From Ailanthus altissimus (Eukaryota > Streptophyta > Magnoliopsida > Sapindales > Simaroubaceae): a stretch of 64,000 nucleotides of DNA. The notes beneath the pieces are model-generated. The model had not been told where the DNA came from, did no database searches, and saw nothing but the letters and a program-made list of their open reading frames with translations. Position numbers and translations under genes: made by a program. Below are positions 22,985-33,972 of the stretch, in pieces (position 1 is the first letter of the stretch; each line of letters opens with the position of its first letter). The DNA lies in NCBI GenBank assembly GCA_946807835.1, contig OX327702.1, forward strand, positions 13,516,001 through 13,580,000. Direction: 5' to 3'.

Positions 22985-24384
22985 TAAGATCTGATATTTC
23001 TATATCTTAAAATTAAGTGCAAGTATAGACTATCGTAACAAATAATAAAGGGGCTTATAAAGTCAGATGTCAAACCAACAGGGATAATTTTTATTTTCTA
23101 CCAAATACTAAAATTATGTCTTTCTAATATTTATTCAGAAAAATAAAAATCTAAGAATTAATGTAAAAAATATAAAAGCAATGATACAATGTAAAGAGAA
23201 TTAGGTGATAGCAATATAGAGAAAACCTAGGGTCAATACTATCCCTCAATATGCTTTTTAATAATTAATCCTCTAATATTTAACTCATTTAGTCTTTGTT
23301 ATTAATTAAGACACTAATGTATTCATAAGCCTCTTCCAAGGTCATACAAGTATACCTTAATTTAACAAATACCTATATTCCTATGATACTTGTAATAAAT
23401 TAAGATTTACTAAGATTAAGTCTTATTGATTATACATGCCAATTAGATATATTCCTATCCTAATTTGAAACTTGCATATGCAACATTGAATGTTACTCTA
23501 AACTTATGCATCAAATTACGTAGGTTTAAATATCATGATTCCTCTTCCGAGTTTATAAAAAATATTACCAATTTATTCGCCATATATTGGCCAGATATAT
23601 TGAAGCATTAAGACCAAGTAATTTGAATAACAAATAACTAAGTTTATTAAATATTAAAAAGATATGACAATTAAGTGCACATATTGAGTTCAAGTATTAA
23701 CCATAGAAAGAAAATTTAGTTTATGACTACAAGAGAATAGCGGCAAAAATAATAAGAAATCATAATACAATTAATAGCAAACCGATATAGATGTCGAATT
23801 TGTCTTGATTGTACTGCCTAAGAAACTTTTGATGCCGAAGAACGGCTTGAATCTCTCTCTACGGTTGCTTCAATTAAAATCCAATTGCTTTCTAAGACTT
23901 ATGCTTTGTATTTATGATGTTCTTGGATTGCTCTTGGGTGCTCTTGGATTATTTTTAAAGTCTGGGGATGAATGGCCTTTTATAGAGATTGATATGAGCT
24001 TGAAAATCTCAATTCTCGTCGGAATAGGACTCTCATTACCGCTGGGGAGCTATGCTGCTATCACTAGGGCCCTGCGTGTAAAAGGCTTGACCGTTGAAAT
24101 GATGAGATATTGGTGGTGGAGCGCTGGCTTGTCGCTGGTGCGATGACTGTTTGGCACTAGAGCGCTAGACTGTGACTTAAACTGGTTATATTTTTTTATT
24201 TTTTTATTTTGATCACTGTTCCAACGCTTGGGCGAAAATCCTTATGGCGCTGGGGTGATAGGTCCATAGTTTGAAAACTTTGCACAAATAACAATAATGC
24301 ATATAAATAGTAATTTATTCTCATAAAACAATAAAATATCAAAATAAAAATATAATAAAATATATGACAAATATTCCCTTATTA
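22985..24384 (-). mobile_element. Second solo LTR of family B, more decayed
   Basis: About 1.4 kb, homologous along its length to 21,012-22,446 and on the same strand. The ends have drifted: the start reads TAAGATCTGATATTTCTATA and the end CCCTTATTA instead of CCCTTATCA. The flanks AGTAG and TAGTA are at best a degraded duplication. M's integrase frame resumes outside it (GYAFDT at about 24,390). The GC island is present but eroded at about 24,040-24,262. More divergence than in the other two copies suggests an older insertion. Confidence 0.8.
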
Positions 24385-25115
24385 TAGTATCAAAAGCATA
24401 TCCCCACAAATATTCTGGTAGATCAGTGAAGCTTATCATCGATCAGACCATATCCAATAAAGTCTAATTTCTTCTTTTGAAAACACCTTTGTGTTGCGGA
24501 GTACTCGAAGGACTATACTGAGCGAGAATCCCATTCTCTTTTAACTAATCAAAAAATTCATTGCTCATATACTCATTGCCTTGATTTGATTGAAGGTATT
24601 TGACATACCTGCCAATTTATTTCTCCACTTTAAATTTGAACTCTTTGAACTTTTCAAAGGTTTATAACTTGTGTTTCATAAGAAACACGTACCCGTATCG
24701 TGACAAATCATCGATAAAAGTCATAAAGTATCGAAATCTACTCATTACAGCATGATTAATTAGACCACATACATTACTATGTACTAGTTCCAATAAATCA
24801 GTGGCACAGTGTCCAACACCAGTAAATAGAGATTTAGTCATTTTCCCTTGAATGTAAGATTCACAAACTGGGTAAAGTTATATGGTCAGATTAGGTATCC
24901 GACATCCTTAACCAGACAGGTTAGACGTCTCACGCCTATGTGACCTAATCTCATATGCCAAAGTTCTGTATCATTTAAAGTCTCTGAACAAATACTAGTG
25001 TTATCCTATATATTCATGACATTTCTTGTTGTATCCAAAATATAATGCACATTAATTAATTGACATTTAGCTAATAAAATATCAAACATGTCATAAAAAA
25101 ATAAAAAAACTGTTC

Positions 25116-25118
<3 letters not shown>
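24385..25118 (-). pseudogene. Element M: copia integrase remnant
   Basis: Minus strand, downstream of protease. The zinc-binding GAG-pre-integrase part is decayed (QFVNLTFKGK near 24,850). The catalytic core follows with FIDDLSRYGYVFLMKHKL, KFKEFKFKVEK, a YLQSNQGNEYMSNEFFD stretch and STPQHKGVFKRRN. In the family the second region is usually a DRGGEY and the third GVSERRN. Here the aspartate position reads N and the glutamate position reads K, so two catalytic acids of the D,D-35-E triad are lost apart from the stops. Integrase inserts element DNA into chromosomes; this copy could not. Confidence 0.8.

Positions 25119-25157
<39 letters not shown>
25119..25157. repeat. (AT)n microsatellite inside element M
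   Basis: An uninterrupted AT dinucleotide run of about 39 bp between the protease and integrase parts of M. It probably arose by slippage after the element died. It produces the repeated YI tail of a small ORF on the minus strand, which is not meaningful. Confidence 0.95.
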
Positions 25158-25159
<2 letters not shown>

Positions 25160-25612
25160 ACCCTTCACTGTCAAGTACAGGAAGCGAGATAATCTGTCTG
25201 ATACAAGTAGGAACAAAATAATAGTTATGCAATACAACAATTTTATTACAAGAGAGAATTAAGTCAAAATGTCTAACGACCTCGATTTGTAGGAGATCAC
25301 CATTTCCTACTGAAGTTGTAGCTCTATCAGCTACAACCATCTAATGTCCTTCAAACTCTGCAATACATTGCAGATGTGAGAAGGAGATGTGGTATCTAAT
25401 ACCCATCTTGCACTAGTACTAAATACTAAAGAAAAGTCAATAATGGGTAAGCAAATACTTGTGAGAGTCTTCTTCACGATGGCAAGATATTTGCGGCAAT
25501 TCTTTGTCCAATGCCCATCATCGCTACAGTAAAAACATTTTTCTTTTTCTTTTTGGCTTCTCTTATGGCTTGCATATCTGTCACCGTTAAGAACCCATAA
25601 TGGGGTGTCTAC
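25158..25612 (-). pseudogene. Element M: gag C-terminus and protease remnant
   Basis: On the minus strand from 25,600 down: a basic stretch (RYASHKRSQKEKEK), then an intact zinc knuckle CFYCSDDGHWTKNC (about 25,495-25,540, C-x2-C-x4-H-x4-C), then the protease active site RWVLDTTSPSHICNV (near 25,400), where the usual DT/SG is DTT. The frame is then stopped before 25,340. The upstream part of gag lies at 29,033-29,737, beyond an inserted LTR. Gag forms the particle and binds RNA; the knuckle is the best preserved part of M. Confidence 0.82.
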
Positions 25613-28600
25613 TGTTAGGTTTGTGCCTACGTGCCATCCTAGTTTTGTATGAATATTTGATATCCATACAAAGTATATTTTGTTATATCACTAATTATCT
25701 TTTAATTATATGGTTTAATGCTGGTTACGCTATAGACTTTGTTTCATCTGAAGGAGTTCGGATATGGTCTGAAGGAGTTTAGACTGGTGCTAAGAGTTAG
25801 CAAATATTCCAAGAGTTAGAGCATTGTCTGTAACGGGACAAAGACCTCAGAATATGCTAATAATGATATAGTTGCAAGAGTTGCAATAGGTTGCTAGGAT
25901 ATGTTATTATGCAAGCATGTTCTCAAATATATAGTTCCTGACCTATTTCTACTAACGCAGGTCTGTTAGTAGATCCTGTTAATTTATATAGATCAGTGTA
26001 TGTCTATATCTATTGGGTACAGTTGGTTGTTCTTAACTGACCAGGATCTTAAGGATTGTATAGGCATACAAGTATTCAGTTAGGACTGAGTACTGAACAG
26101 ACTCATGAGGACCCCAATAGACATCCTATGTTGCTGTCAATGGAAGGTCTTCTCGAGTTGAGTAGTGTACATGATCATCTGACCTGAGCATCACGGTGGG
26201 CTTTGATAAGGCGTAATTGTATAAACTATTTTATCTTCCTAACTTGATATTTGTTCAAATTATCTAAATAATTGGGCTATTTATGCATATTAATGTTGTT
26301 TTATAGGTTGAAGCATTATCGGAGCAAAAATACCGGAAAAAGGACGCAAATCGGAGCATTAGAGATAAAAATACGAATGGAGGTACTGTTGCTACAGTAC
26401 CACTGTTGCTACAGTACTGATACAGTACCACTGTAGCACAGTGCAGCGCCGCAGCGCTGGATTTCAGCGCCGCGGCGCCGATTGCAGAAACTGAGCGCCG
26501 CAGCGCCAAATCGCAGCGCCGCGGCGCCGGGACCTGGGCAACAAGTTTTGACAGGTTCCTGAAAATCAGGAAACCCAAAAGCAACCCAAAATGCGCCCTA
26601 ATTCCGTGCTCTTACCTATTTAATTGCTCAAAACTTACATTTTGGGGGAGGACTCTAGTTGGGACAGCAGCTAGAAACACAAAGAAACACCTAACTTCTA
26701 AGTTTGGAGAAATCAAAGAGGAGGAAAGCAAGCTTCAACTTCAAAGACATTTGACAGGGATGTCTTCTTTTCTTTGATTCTTTACTTGTTGTAAGATGTT
26801 TAGTTTACATGTATTGATGGAATTAGCTTCAAGATTGTGTAGTTTAATGATGAGCTAATTTCGTTCATCTAGGATTACATCCTTGAACTCATTTGTGATG
26901 GATTTTTAGCTCTCTCTTTTATGGTATTAATTCAGCTTTTGATATATTCATTGTGCTTGTGTGTAATGCTATTTGATTACTTGGTAGTAGTTAAATTGAT
27001 CTAGAAATGCTTAAATAAACTTGACAAAGGCATTTAGGTATTTAGTCTTAAGCATATTGATGCATGATCATAGTGTAGTACACTTGAGTTTCATATGAGA
27101 TAGACATACACTCATAAGGCATGTATGGCTCATAAAACTTGTGCTTAATGAATTTTGTTCAATTTATTTATCATAGATATATAGATATTTGATTGGATGG
27201 AATAGATTCACTTGACCTGCAAAAGAGGCTTGTGATGTGTTGAGTGTTTTGGTCAATATATCAAGTTGAGAACCAATAAACATCAAAGAGATTCTGCTGA
27301 ATTTATTTGCATAATGGGGGATAGTTTGTAATCCTAGGATTTCTCATATTGAATATAATTTGTTGGTAATTTAGTTTATCACTTAGCATAATTAAGTTGT
27401 TCTTTTACTTGAGTAGTTTAATCATCATACATTAAATCATTTTCTGGATAATAGTAGAAAGACACCATTTCGGTACTTAAACTAGAAAAGATAAATCATT
27501 CTCTGTGGGATCGACACTCTACTTATCATATATTACTTGTTGCGACAACGTGCACTTGCGCTAATTTGTGTTATAGAAAACACACAACAGGCTTATGAGT
27601 GATCCACCATGCTTTGGTTCCACGCATGTCAGAGACCTTTCATGGTTTGAACGCGGGGTGTCGCTGGGTATGGTTCGATGCCCATGGAGTCTGGTGCGTG
27701 CAGATATGGGATCCATCAGCTATCATAGGGAGTGATATATCTAGATGCTCTAAGATAGTATCTCAAAAAAGTCTTATAGCCGTAAGCAGTTAACCCGAAA
27801 AGGTGTTTCCATGAGTTAAATAATATGGCAAAGAGTTTGACCATATTATTCAATAGAGATACCATTATGGAGATAGGTTTATGGATGAGCATATGGGATT
27901 TGACGGTGTGAATCTGTCCCCGCACATCCAAGATATAAATGATGGAAGGACTATACGTATGGGTTGTAATCTCAACTTGTATAGTTCAATGCGTCGATTT
28001 GTATATTCGTGACGTGTGCGTGGGGCATGACTCACGGACTTATGGAATAGTTCCATTTGACAAATCAAGCGTGGACCTAGGAAGTCCCGTAATATAGAGT
28101 GTACTCGTTGTGTACTAGAGCAGAGTATTGGATTAAATTGTTTAATCCAGTAATATCCAACGTAACCACAAAAATATGTGCATGTGTGTATTTAAGTGTT
28201 AAATACAATAATTAGTTAATAATTATTATTTACTAATTGTAAAGTGACACGTGACGCATTGTGGGCCATCGGTTGAGTTTACCAAAATATGGGATTTGGT
28301 GGGACCTGCTAACGGGTATACTTGGTAACTATTTATGAGGGCTAAAATGATTATTTCACACTTTGATTATTTAAATGTTAAATAATCAAATATCTCTAAT
28401 ATTTTATATTATTATATAATATTTTATTTATAATAATATAATATATATAATATTATTAATATATTTTGCCAACAAAGCTATATTTTATTATATTATATTG
28501 TGATATTATTTTTTTAATATTAAGAGATATATATGTGTGATGAATTGAAACGAAAAAGCAAGAAAAAGAGAAGAATTGGAATTGAAACAAAACAAAAAAG

Positions 28601-29030
28601 AAAAGAAAAGAAAGAAACAGAATGCTATTTTCCTTTCTTCATTTCTGTTTCATGCTCTAAATTAGAGAAGCAATTGTTGCTTTTATTTCTACTCATTTGC
28701 ACCGTGAGAAAGACAAGAGCAAGCTTAAGAATCGGCCATTTGGATTAAGAGTTAATCCTACGCTGAATAAAAGAGCTACTGTTCTAGATTATCAAGCCCA
28801 CCAAAGTTGATAACTAGAACTGACAACTAGTACAACTTCAGGCGGACTCCGAAAGTATACGTGTAAAATGTTACACATATGGGTAATTTTTCAATTTTAT
28901 CATTTATGTATTAATTTGATTAATATATGATTAATGTGTTAATTTTATGTTTTTATATTCTGTTGCGTTAAAATATGTATTAAATGCGTATTTTTGAATT
29001 AACATACTACCACATGCATACACCTGAACA
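25613..29030 (+). mobile_element. Solo copia LTR inserted in gag of element M, itself interrupted
   Basis: Starts TGTTAGGTTTGTGCCTACGT and ends CATGCATACACCTGAACA. After subtracting the nested 1.39-kb insertion at 26,204-27,589 it is about 2.0 kb, the family's LTR length. It lies antisense to M's gag, splitting it between 25,612 and 29,033. I could not find a clean 5-bp target duplication (TCTAC on the left, CAGTA or GTAGA on the right), so the flanks may have changed or been lost. Small ORFs at 28,533 and elsewhere are low-complexity. Confidence 0.78.
26204..27589 (+). mobile_element. Solo LTR, family A (Tat/Athila-like), GGCTT duplication
   Basis: A 1,386-bp unit TGATAAGGCG...CACACAACA flanked by GGCTT at 26,199-26,203 and 27,590-27,594. 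An inverted, highly similar copy of 1,387 bp is at 44,559-45,945. It contains CTACAGT repeats (26,388-26,438), a GC island of four GCGCCGCRGCGCC units (26,445-26,530) and an ending TTGCGACAACGTGCACTTGC. That ending resembles the 3' ends of Tat/Athila LTRs (inference). It is the innermost layer of a three-level nest: family A in copia LTR in element M. No protein is encoded. Confidence 0.9.
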
Positions 29031-29032
29031 CA

Positions 29033-29737
29033 GTAGATCCTCTACATCTACTTCATATTCTTTTTCTTCTTCCCTTTGAACTTCCCAGAAGCCCTCAAGG
29101 TCAAAGATGAAGTACCCTGGACATAGAGGGCTGAGCCCTTTTACTCATGTCCCCTTATGCTGTCTTAAGCATATTATGCAGATTAGTGTTAGTAGAGGTT
29201 AGACTTTACATATTGAAGTTTATGATGAATTGTGCAAATGACTCGGGCATCGACTGGAGAATTAAGTTGTTCCCTAAATTATTGTTCAGAAAAATGTCTA
29301 TACTCTTAAGCCTCTCTATTAATCTTATCATCTAGAGGACATGAGGACTCATTGGGCTTCCTTCAGGCAGTCTGGTCTGAAGGAGACCTTTTGCAACCCT
29401 GTAAATCTCGACATGGGGTCAGTCACCAAAGAGCTCTTTCAGGTGGAACATGATGTTGCTTGTCTATGCGAATATGCTCATGCTGCAGCTCAGTGGACAT
29501 AGAGGCAATGATATATAAGATTTAACTTTTAAACCATCATCCTTCCATTTCTGGCATGTCACATTTTTCTCATCGGTGATGTCATCAAAAACACTTCTAG
29601 GCATTTTCTGGTCAATAATATATCCTAACTTTTCTGAATCCAGAACGATTGAGATTCATGTACCAATCAAAAATGTTGTCAACACTTTTGAGTTGGTGCG
29701 CATCTAATATTCGTGCTAAGGCATTACTCGAGGCCAT
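29033..29737 (-). pseudogene. Element M: gag N-terminal part
   Basis: The minus-strand start codon is at 29,735-29,737 and is followed by MASSNALARILDAHQLKSVD, a typical copia gag start. Then come NIFDWYMNLNRSGFRKVRI and a stop. Downstream pieces are in other frames; near the end is an acidic stretch (EEEKEYEVDVEDLL, about 29,035-29,075) and then the inserted LTR. Start chosen because the family begins gag at this M. The gag leader upstream is broken by a 2.8-kb gypsy-type solo LTR. Confidence 0.72.
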
Positions 29738-29779
29738 TATTGCTTCACAAGATAAAACATAGAAATATAAGATGTTAGC

Positions 29780-32554
29780 TGACAGGACCCGACCCGAGAC
29801 CCTCTACTATAGATCCCAGCGGCCCTGCCGGGCACCCCGACGGAAGTTTCTCCGAACCTAACTGGGTAAGTTAAGAAATTCCGCGAGGCGAACCCCTTTT
29901 TAATTCTTGTTACTACTAAGAAGATCTAGTAATATACATGAAAACGACTTTTTAGTTTTAAAAACAAACGGACAGAGTTTCCCCTGTTTTTCGGAAAATC
30001 CACATAAACCTGCAAAGAAATTTCACTTCTAATTCCAACACATCTCAATTCTAGCAATTCGGACCTCCGATCCTTTTCAAATCAAATCCAACACAACTCA
30101 ATTATTTCGTGTAAATCATAAAATAAGCATAATCATAAAAGTAAAAATGATCATCATAAACTGGAATCTCTTCTTCTTGATTCAACACATACTTACAAAT
30201 ATACATGCCTACAACTATTATGCATAAAGTAAAGAGTGCTAGTAGCACATTTACATGTACAAAAATTATCTTTGGATTCGGCCCACTACTCGGCGATAGG
30301 AGAATCAACAGCTTGCGTTCTGAGACCTGCACCTGGGAAAAGGGTTTAAAACATAAAACATAAAACGAGTGAGCTAAAGGAGCTCAGTGAGTGTAAATGA
30401 GAATTCAATTATAAGAATATTATACAAAGATAGCAATTTCTAAAGTACATGCAGAAATTATGCTTCTAAAACGGATGTAAAATTGTAAAATGGTTTATAA
30501 TATCATATGCTAATGAAATCTTGCCGAGCGGGTTTTCTCTACATCTTTGGAAAACTATATTCAGAATCTGTATAACATAATAACTACTATGTGCATATAA
30601 ATGCATAAATGCTATCGGTAAATCGAAAACTAGTAAAATCCTCGCTCGGCCATTTTCTTTCTAAATTGTACCAATGGTAACCCTAAAGCTCTATACCCAC
30701 GCAGCGACTCAACTAGCACCGCATACGTGAGTAGGTCACGGGGCACCTCAACTAGCAGCACCCACAGTGACATCTCAAGACATCTCACTGGCTACGCAGC
30801 GGAATCCTACATCGCATGCATATAGCGAGACAATATCCCGTACCCATAGGGCGACTCACATGACTCGACATCCCAACTTCCCGGAGTTAGTGACACACCC
30901 CCAAGACCTGCCCATGTGCACGGGATATACCGGCCGGGTCTAATACAATCATCACCACTATTATCTGAGGGTACCAATGGCCTTAAAACAAATGCAGTAA
31001 TTTTCAAACTGTTTCACAAATCGATCATGTAAAAGCATGTCTATGAATATATCAAGATCATAAATTATGTTTATGCATCGAAAGCTCATAAAACATACAT
31101 AGTCATTGTGCGAAAACATAATAACCGAAAAGTAAAAGAAATAGCAGATTTCCACTCACAACCGCTCCGTGCTCAATTTCGCTCCCGATTCCTGCTCCCG
31201 TTAACGCTCTCGGTTATCCTCACCTACGCGCCATAAATGACATTTAGAACCAAATCGAACACTAGAATCTCATTTAACTACTAAATGCCCTAATCGGCAT
31301 ACAAAGCCCGGAGGTAAACTACTTCCCGATTTTAATTACGGAGCCATAATCGAAACTAACTCACCATCCGGCGCCCTGAAAATTATTGAACACCTTATCA
31401 TTTGATTGGACATACTTGCCCTTCACCTTTTCAACATGGACAATTATGTCCCATTTTCTTCATTTTTGGGTTTTTCATCAACCATATACATTCCATTCAC
31501 AAAATGCATCATTTACACACAACAATTCAATCAAAACACCACTCAATTCCTAACTTCCCTAAAGTGGCAGAATTGCACCCTAGGTTACAACACATTCTTT
31601 TTTTTCAATTTCTTGTTTCAATTACAACAAAATCATGCCAATTTCATTCTAAAGCCCTAATTACAATCAATTGAAATCTCTACAACAAAATCACCAAAAA
31701 TCCTAATTCTCACCTTGTCAATTTCTTCAAATTGATGACTCCTTCAAGCTCCAAACTAGAATTTAACTCAATCTAAGCCAAGAATACACATAAGAACATC
31801 AATTAACACATTCTTGAATTCTCACTTATCAAACTCATAAAAGATGCTTTTCTTACCTCTTTTTCTTGAATTTTCACTAATAGAGACTTCAATTGAGCTT
31901 AGGGATTGGTTTGTAACCTTAATTTGGCTTGATTACACATGAAAAATCATGAAAAAAAAAAACTTGAATAGTCACTGTAGCAGCACCCCCTTTGAAGCTC
32001 GAATTTCTCTCTTTTTTTTTTGGCTAAGTGTTGGTTTAATCTCTCTTCAAATTTCTACACACTTCTAACATATATATAGTGCTCCCTCAATTTATCATTT
32101 TGCCCTTCAATTTACTTAAAACTTCTAATTTGCCATTAGTTGAAAACTAATTATGTAATTAGTTCATTTGTAACTATTTAGTTAGAATAGTTCAAAGAAC
32201 TAACTAGAACTTCCAACTTGGCAATCCATGAGATTTCTTCTAATTGGTCCATTCTCTAATATATGGATTATGTTTCTCAACAAAGGCTTGTTCCATTCAT
32301 AACCCTTAAATGGAAATTCATGTAGTAAATTAGAATTTTCTTTTCCAAGTCAATAGAGAAAAATTCTAAAAATATTCTAGGGTCGTCCGGCGCACCGATC
32401 AAGTGTGAAATTACCAAATTAGGTCTGATATCTCTCACGTGCACTATAAAGAAAATATTTCTAATAGGGTTAAAATCGAGTAACCCTACGGTGTCTTATT
32501 TGTTCTATACCGAAATCTAGGCGCCAATACTACTAATAGGGATTGGATATTACA
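29780..32554 (-). mobile_element. Gypsy-type solo LTR with TTAGC duplication
   Basis: A complete 2,775-bp LTR. On the minus strand it starts TGTAATATCCAATCCCTATT and ends CGGGTCCTGTCA. TTAGC is at 29,775-29,779 and 32,555-32,559. Inverted near-identical copy: 15,447-18,157. A more diverged copy of its 5' part is at 37,369-38,310. It sits in the leader between M's primer site and gag. It includes an AGGAGCTCAGTGAGTGTAAA block and the GCAGGTCTCAGAACGC region near the 3' end. The lineage (Tekay/Del-type chromovirus) is inferred from length and style only. The ORFs starting MIGHTCPSPF and MEICYFFYFS recur in both copies because the DNA is alike, with no sign of protein function. Confidence 0.9.
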
Positions 32555-33658
32555 TTAGCAGAATTTGAAAAATATTAAATCGCTAATAAAACGTTTTAAA
32601 ACATGGGTATAATCTATATATACATAGTTTTTAATTTAAAATGTCCTCTTACTACTTTATATAGTTCCTTTAATCTCTCGAAATGGGATAACGACAAGTT
32701 AAACTTATTTAAACTATACAATGGGAAGTAGATCCTATTGGCATTTTACTCGGTCCCGCACTGTAGCAATCTTGGCCTTTGTAAACCCAACGGGTAGACA
32801 ATTTTTGTCAATTGCATCTCATGCAACTCTTACTCATGATCCTGAATATGCCTTATCCTCACACTGTAGCGATCTTGATAAGTGTATTTCAGATTAACTT
32901 GTCAATTATCAAATATATGCTACCGGCACTACCCACACACTATAGCAATCTAAGGTAATACTTTCACATATATTTGCCTCATCTTAATTTAACCGGCACA
33001 GTCTAAATCATATCGACCAAATCCCTCACACTGTAGCGATCTTGGGCAAGACCGACATGACCTGTTTAACACTGTATTAACAAGAAGGATCATTACATAT
33101 CATTATCTCATAATGTTATACTATTCAATATGATTAAGAGAGATTTTTTTTAATTCAAAGACTTAATCCCCATTTCATGAGGAGGTAATTCTCAATTAGA
33201 CATTAATTTTTGTGTAAGCACAACTAACTCCACTAGTAAGGCTCTCATAAACCCTCACATGATCAAAATAATATTTTTAACAATTTAAAACATAATTAGA
33301 GTAAGTGTTGTCAGCGCTATGGTGCCGAGTTCATAAAACAACAGCACCGGGGGCATAGCCCTAGTGCCGTGGTGCCGAGCAGCTTACGCTGCAGTGCCCA
33401 AGATAGATCTTGGGCGCCCCGACGCCCATGACCCATTACTACGATGCCTAGCGCCTAGCACTACGGTGCCATTGCCTGGAGGCCCCAGCGTCGCGGCACC
33501 CACTTCTCAGTGCCATGGCACCCAGCATTTGTGGCAGTGGCACTCTGGTGCTCCCTGCCTTTGGTATACCCATTTCAACAACTTGAAATACACCATTTGA
33601 GCACCAGAACATCACCAACAATAATTTCACACTCAAAAACACCTAATATCAACTCAAA
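32555..33658 (-). mobile_element. Element M leader (untranslated internal region) with repeated motifs
   Basis: Sequence between M's primer site and the solo LTR in its leader. It has no coding frame I trust. It holds four copies of a CACACTGTAGCGATCTTG-like motif (32,755-32,775; 32,857-32,877; 32,932-32,955; 33,023-33,047). It also has a GC-rich stretch at 33,310-33,560 with many GGTGCC and GCACC units, strikingly different in base composition from its surroundings. Part of it could belong to another insertion that I cannot delimit. Confidence 0.5.
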
Positions 33659-33671
33659 GGCCCTGATACCA
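33659..33671 (-). other. Primer binding site of element M
   Basis: TGGTATCAGGGCC on the minus strand lies three bases after the LTR end CTCACA. Copia elements usually prime from initiator tRNA-Met with TGGTATCAGAGC; the match is 10 of 12. It fixes the 5' LTR boundary and M's orientation. Confidence 0.85.
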
Positions 33672-33972
33672 GTTTGTGAGAGTTAATTAAACCTAAGGTG
33701 TATACATGTGGGTATTGTAACTATCATTTAAAACATGCATCACTACACATATCTCATACATCATATAATACAGCGGAAGTGTTGAACATGTAATTTTCTA
33801 ATGATAAACACAATTAAGTTTTACAAATATCTCATAAATGTAAACAATATGGGGTTGAGAACTTATTGCCTTAGTGAGCCATTGGATTTTTGTTGAACCG
33901 GAGCACCGCAATGTGGCAACTCATTTACAATTCTAATTTCTCAACTGGGTGGGATTGTGGAAGCTAGAATAA

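Noticed and set aside
28533..28748. Lysine-rich 71-residue ORF resembling a nuclear localisation region
   Set aside because: Low-complexity A/G-rich stretch within the copia LTR; no homologous frame in other LTR copies.
25608..29037. Clean target duplication for the solo LTR in M's gag
   Set aside because: TCTAC on the left and CAGTA or GTAGA on the right do not match; reported as unclear instead of forcing a boundary.
32755..33047. CRISPR-like spaced repeats
   Set aside because: Four imperfect copies, unequal spacing, eukaryotic retroelement context and no cas genes; not a CRISPR array.
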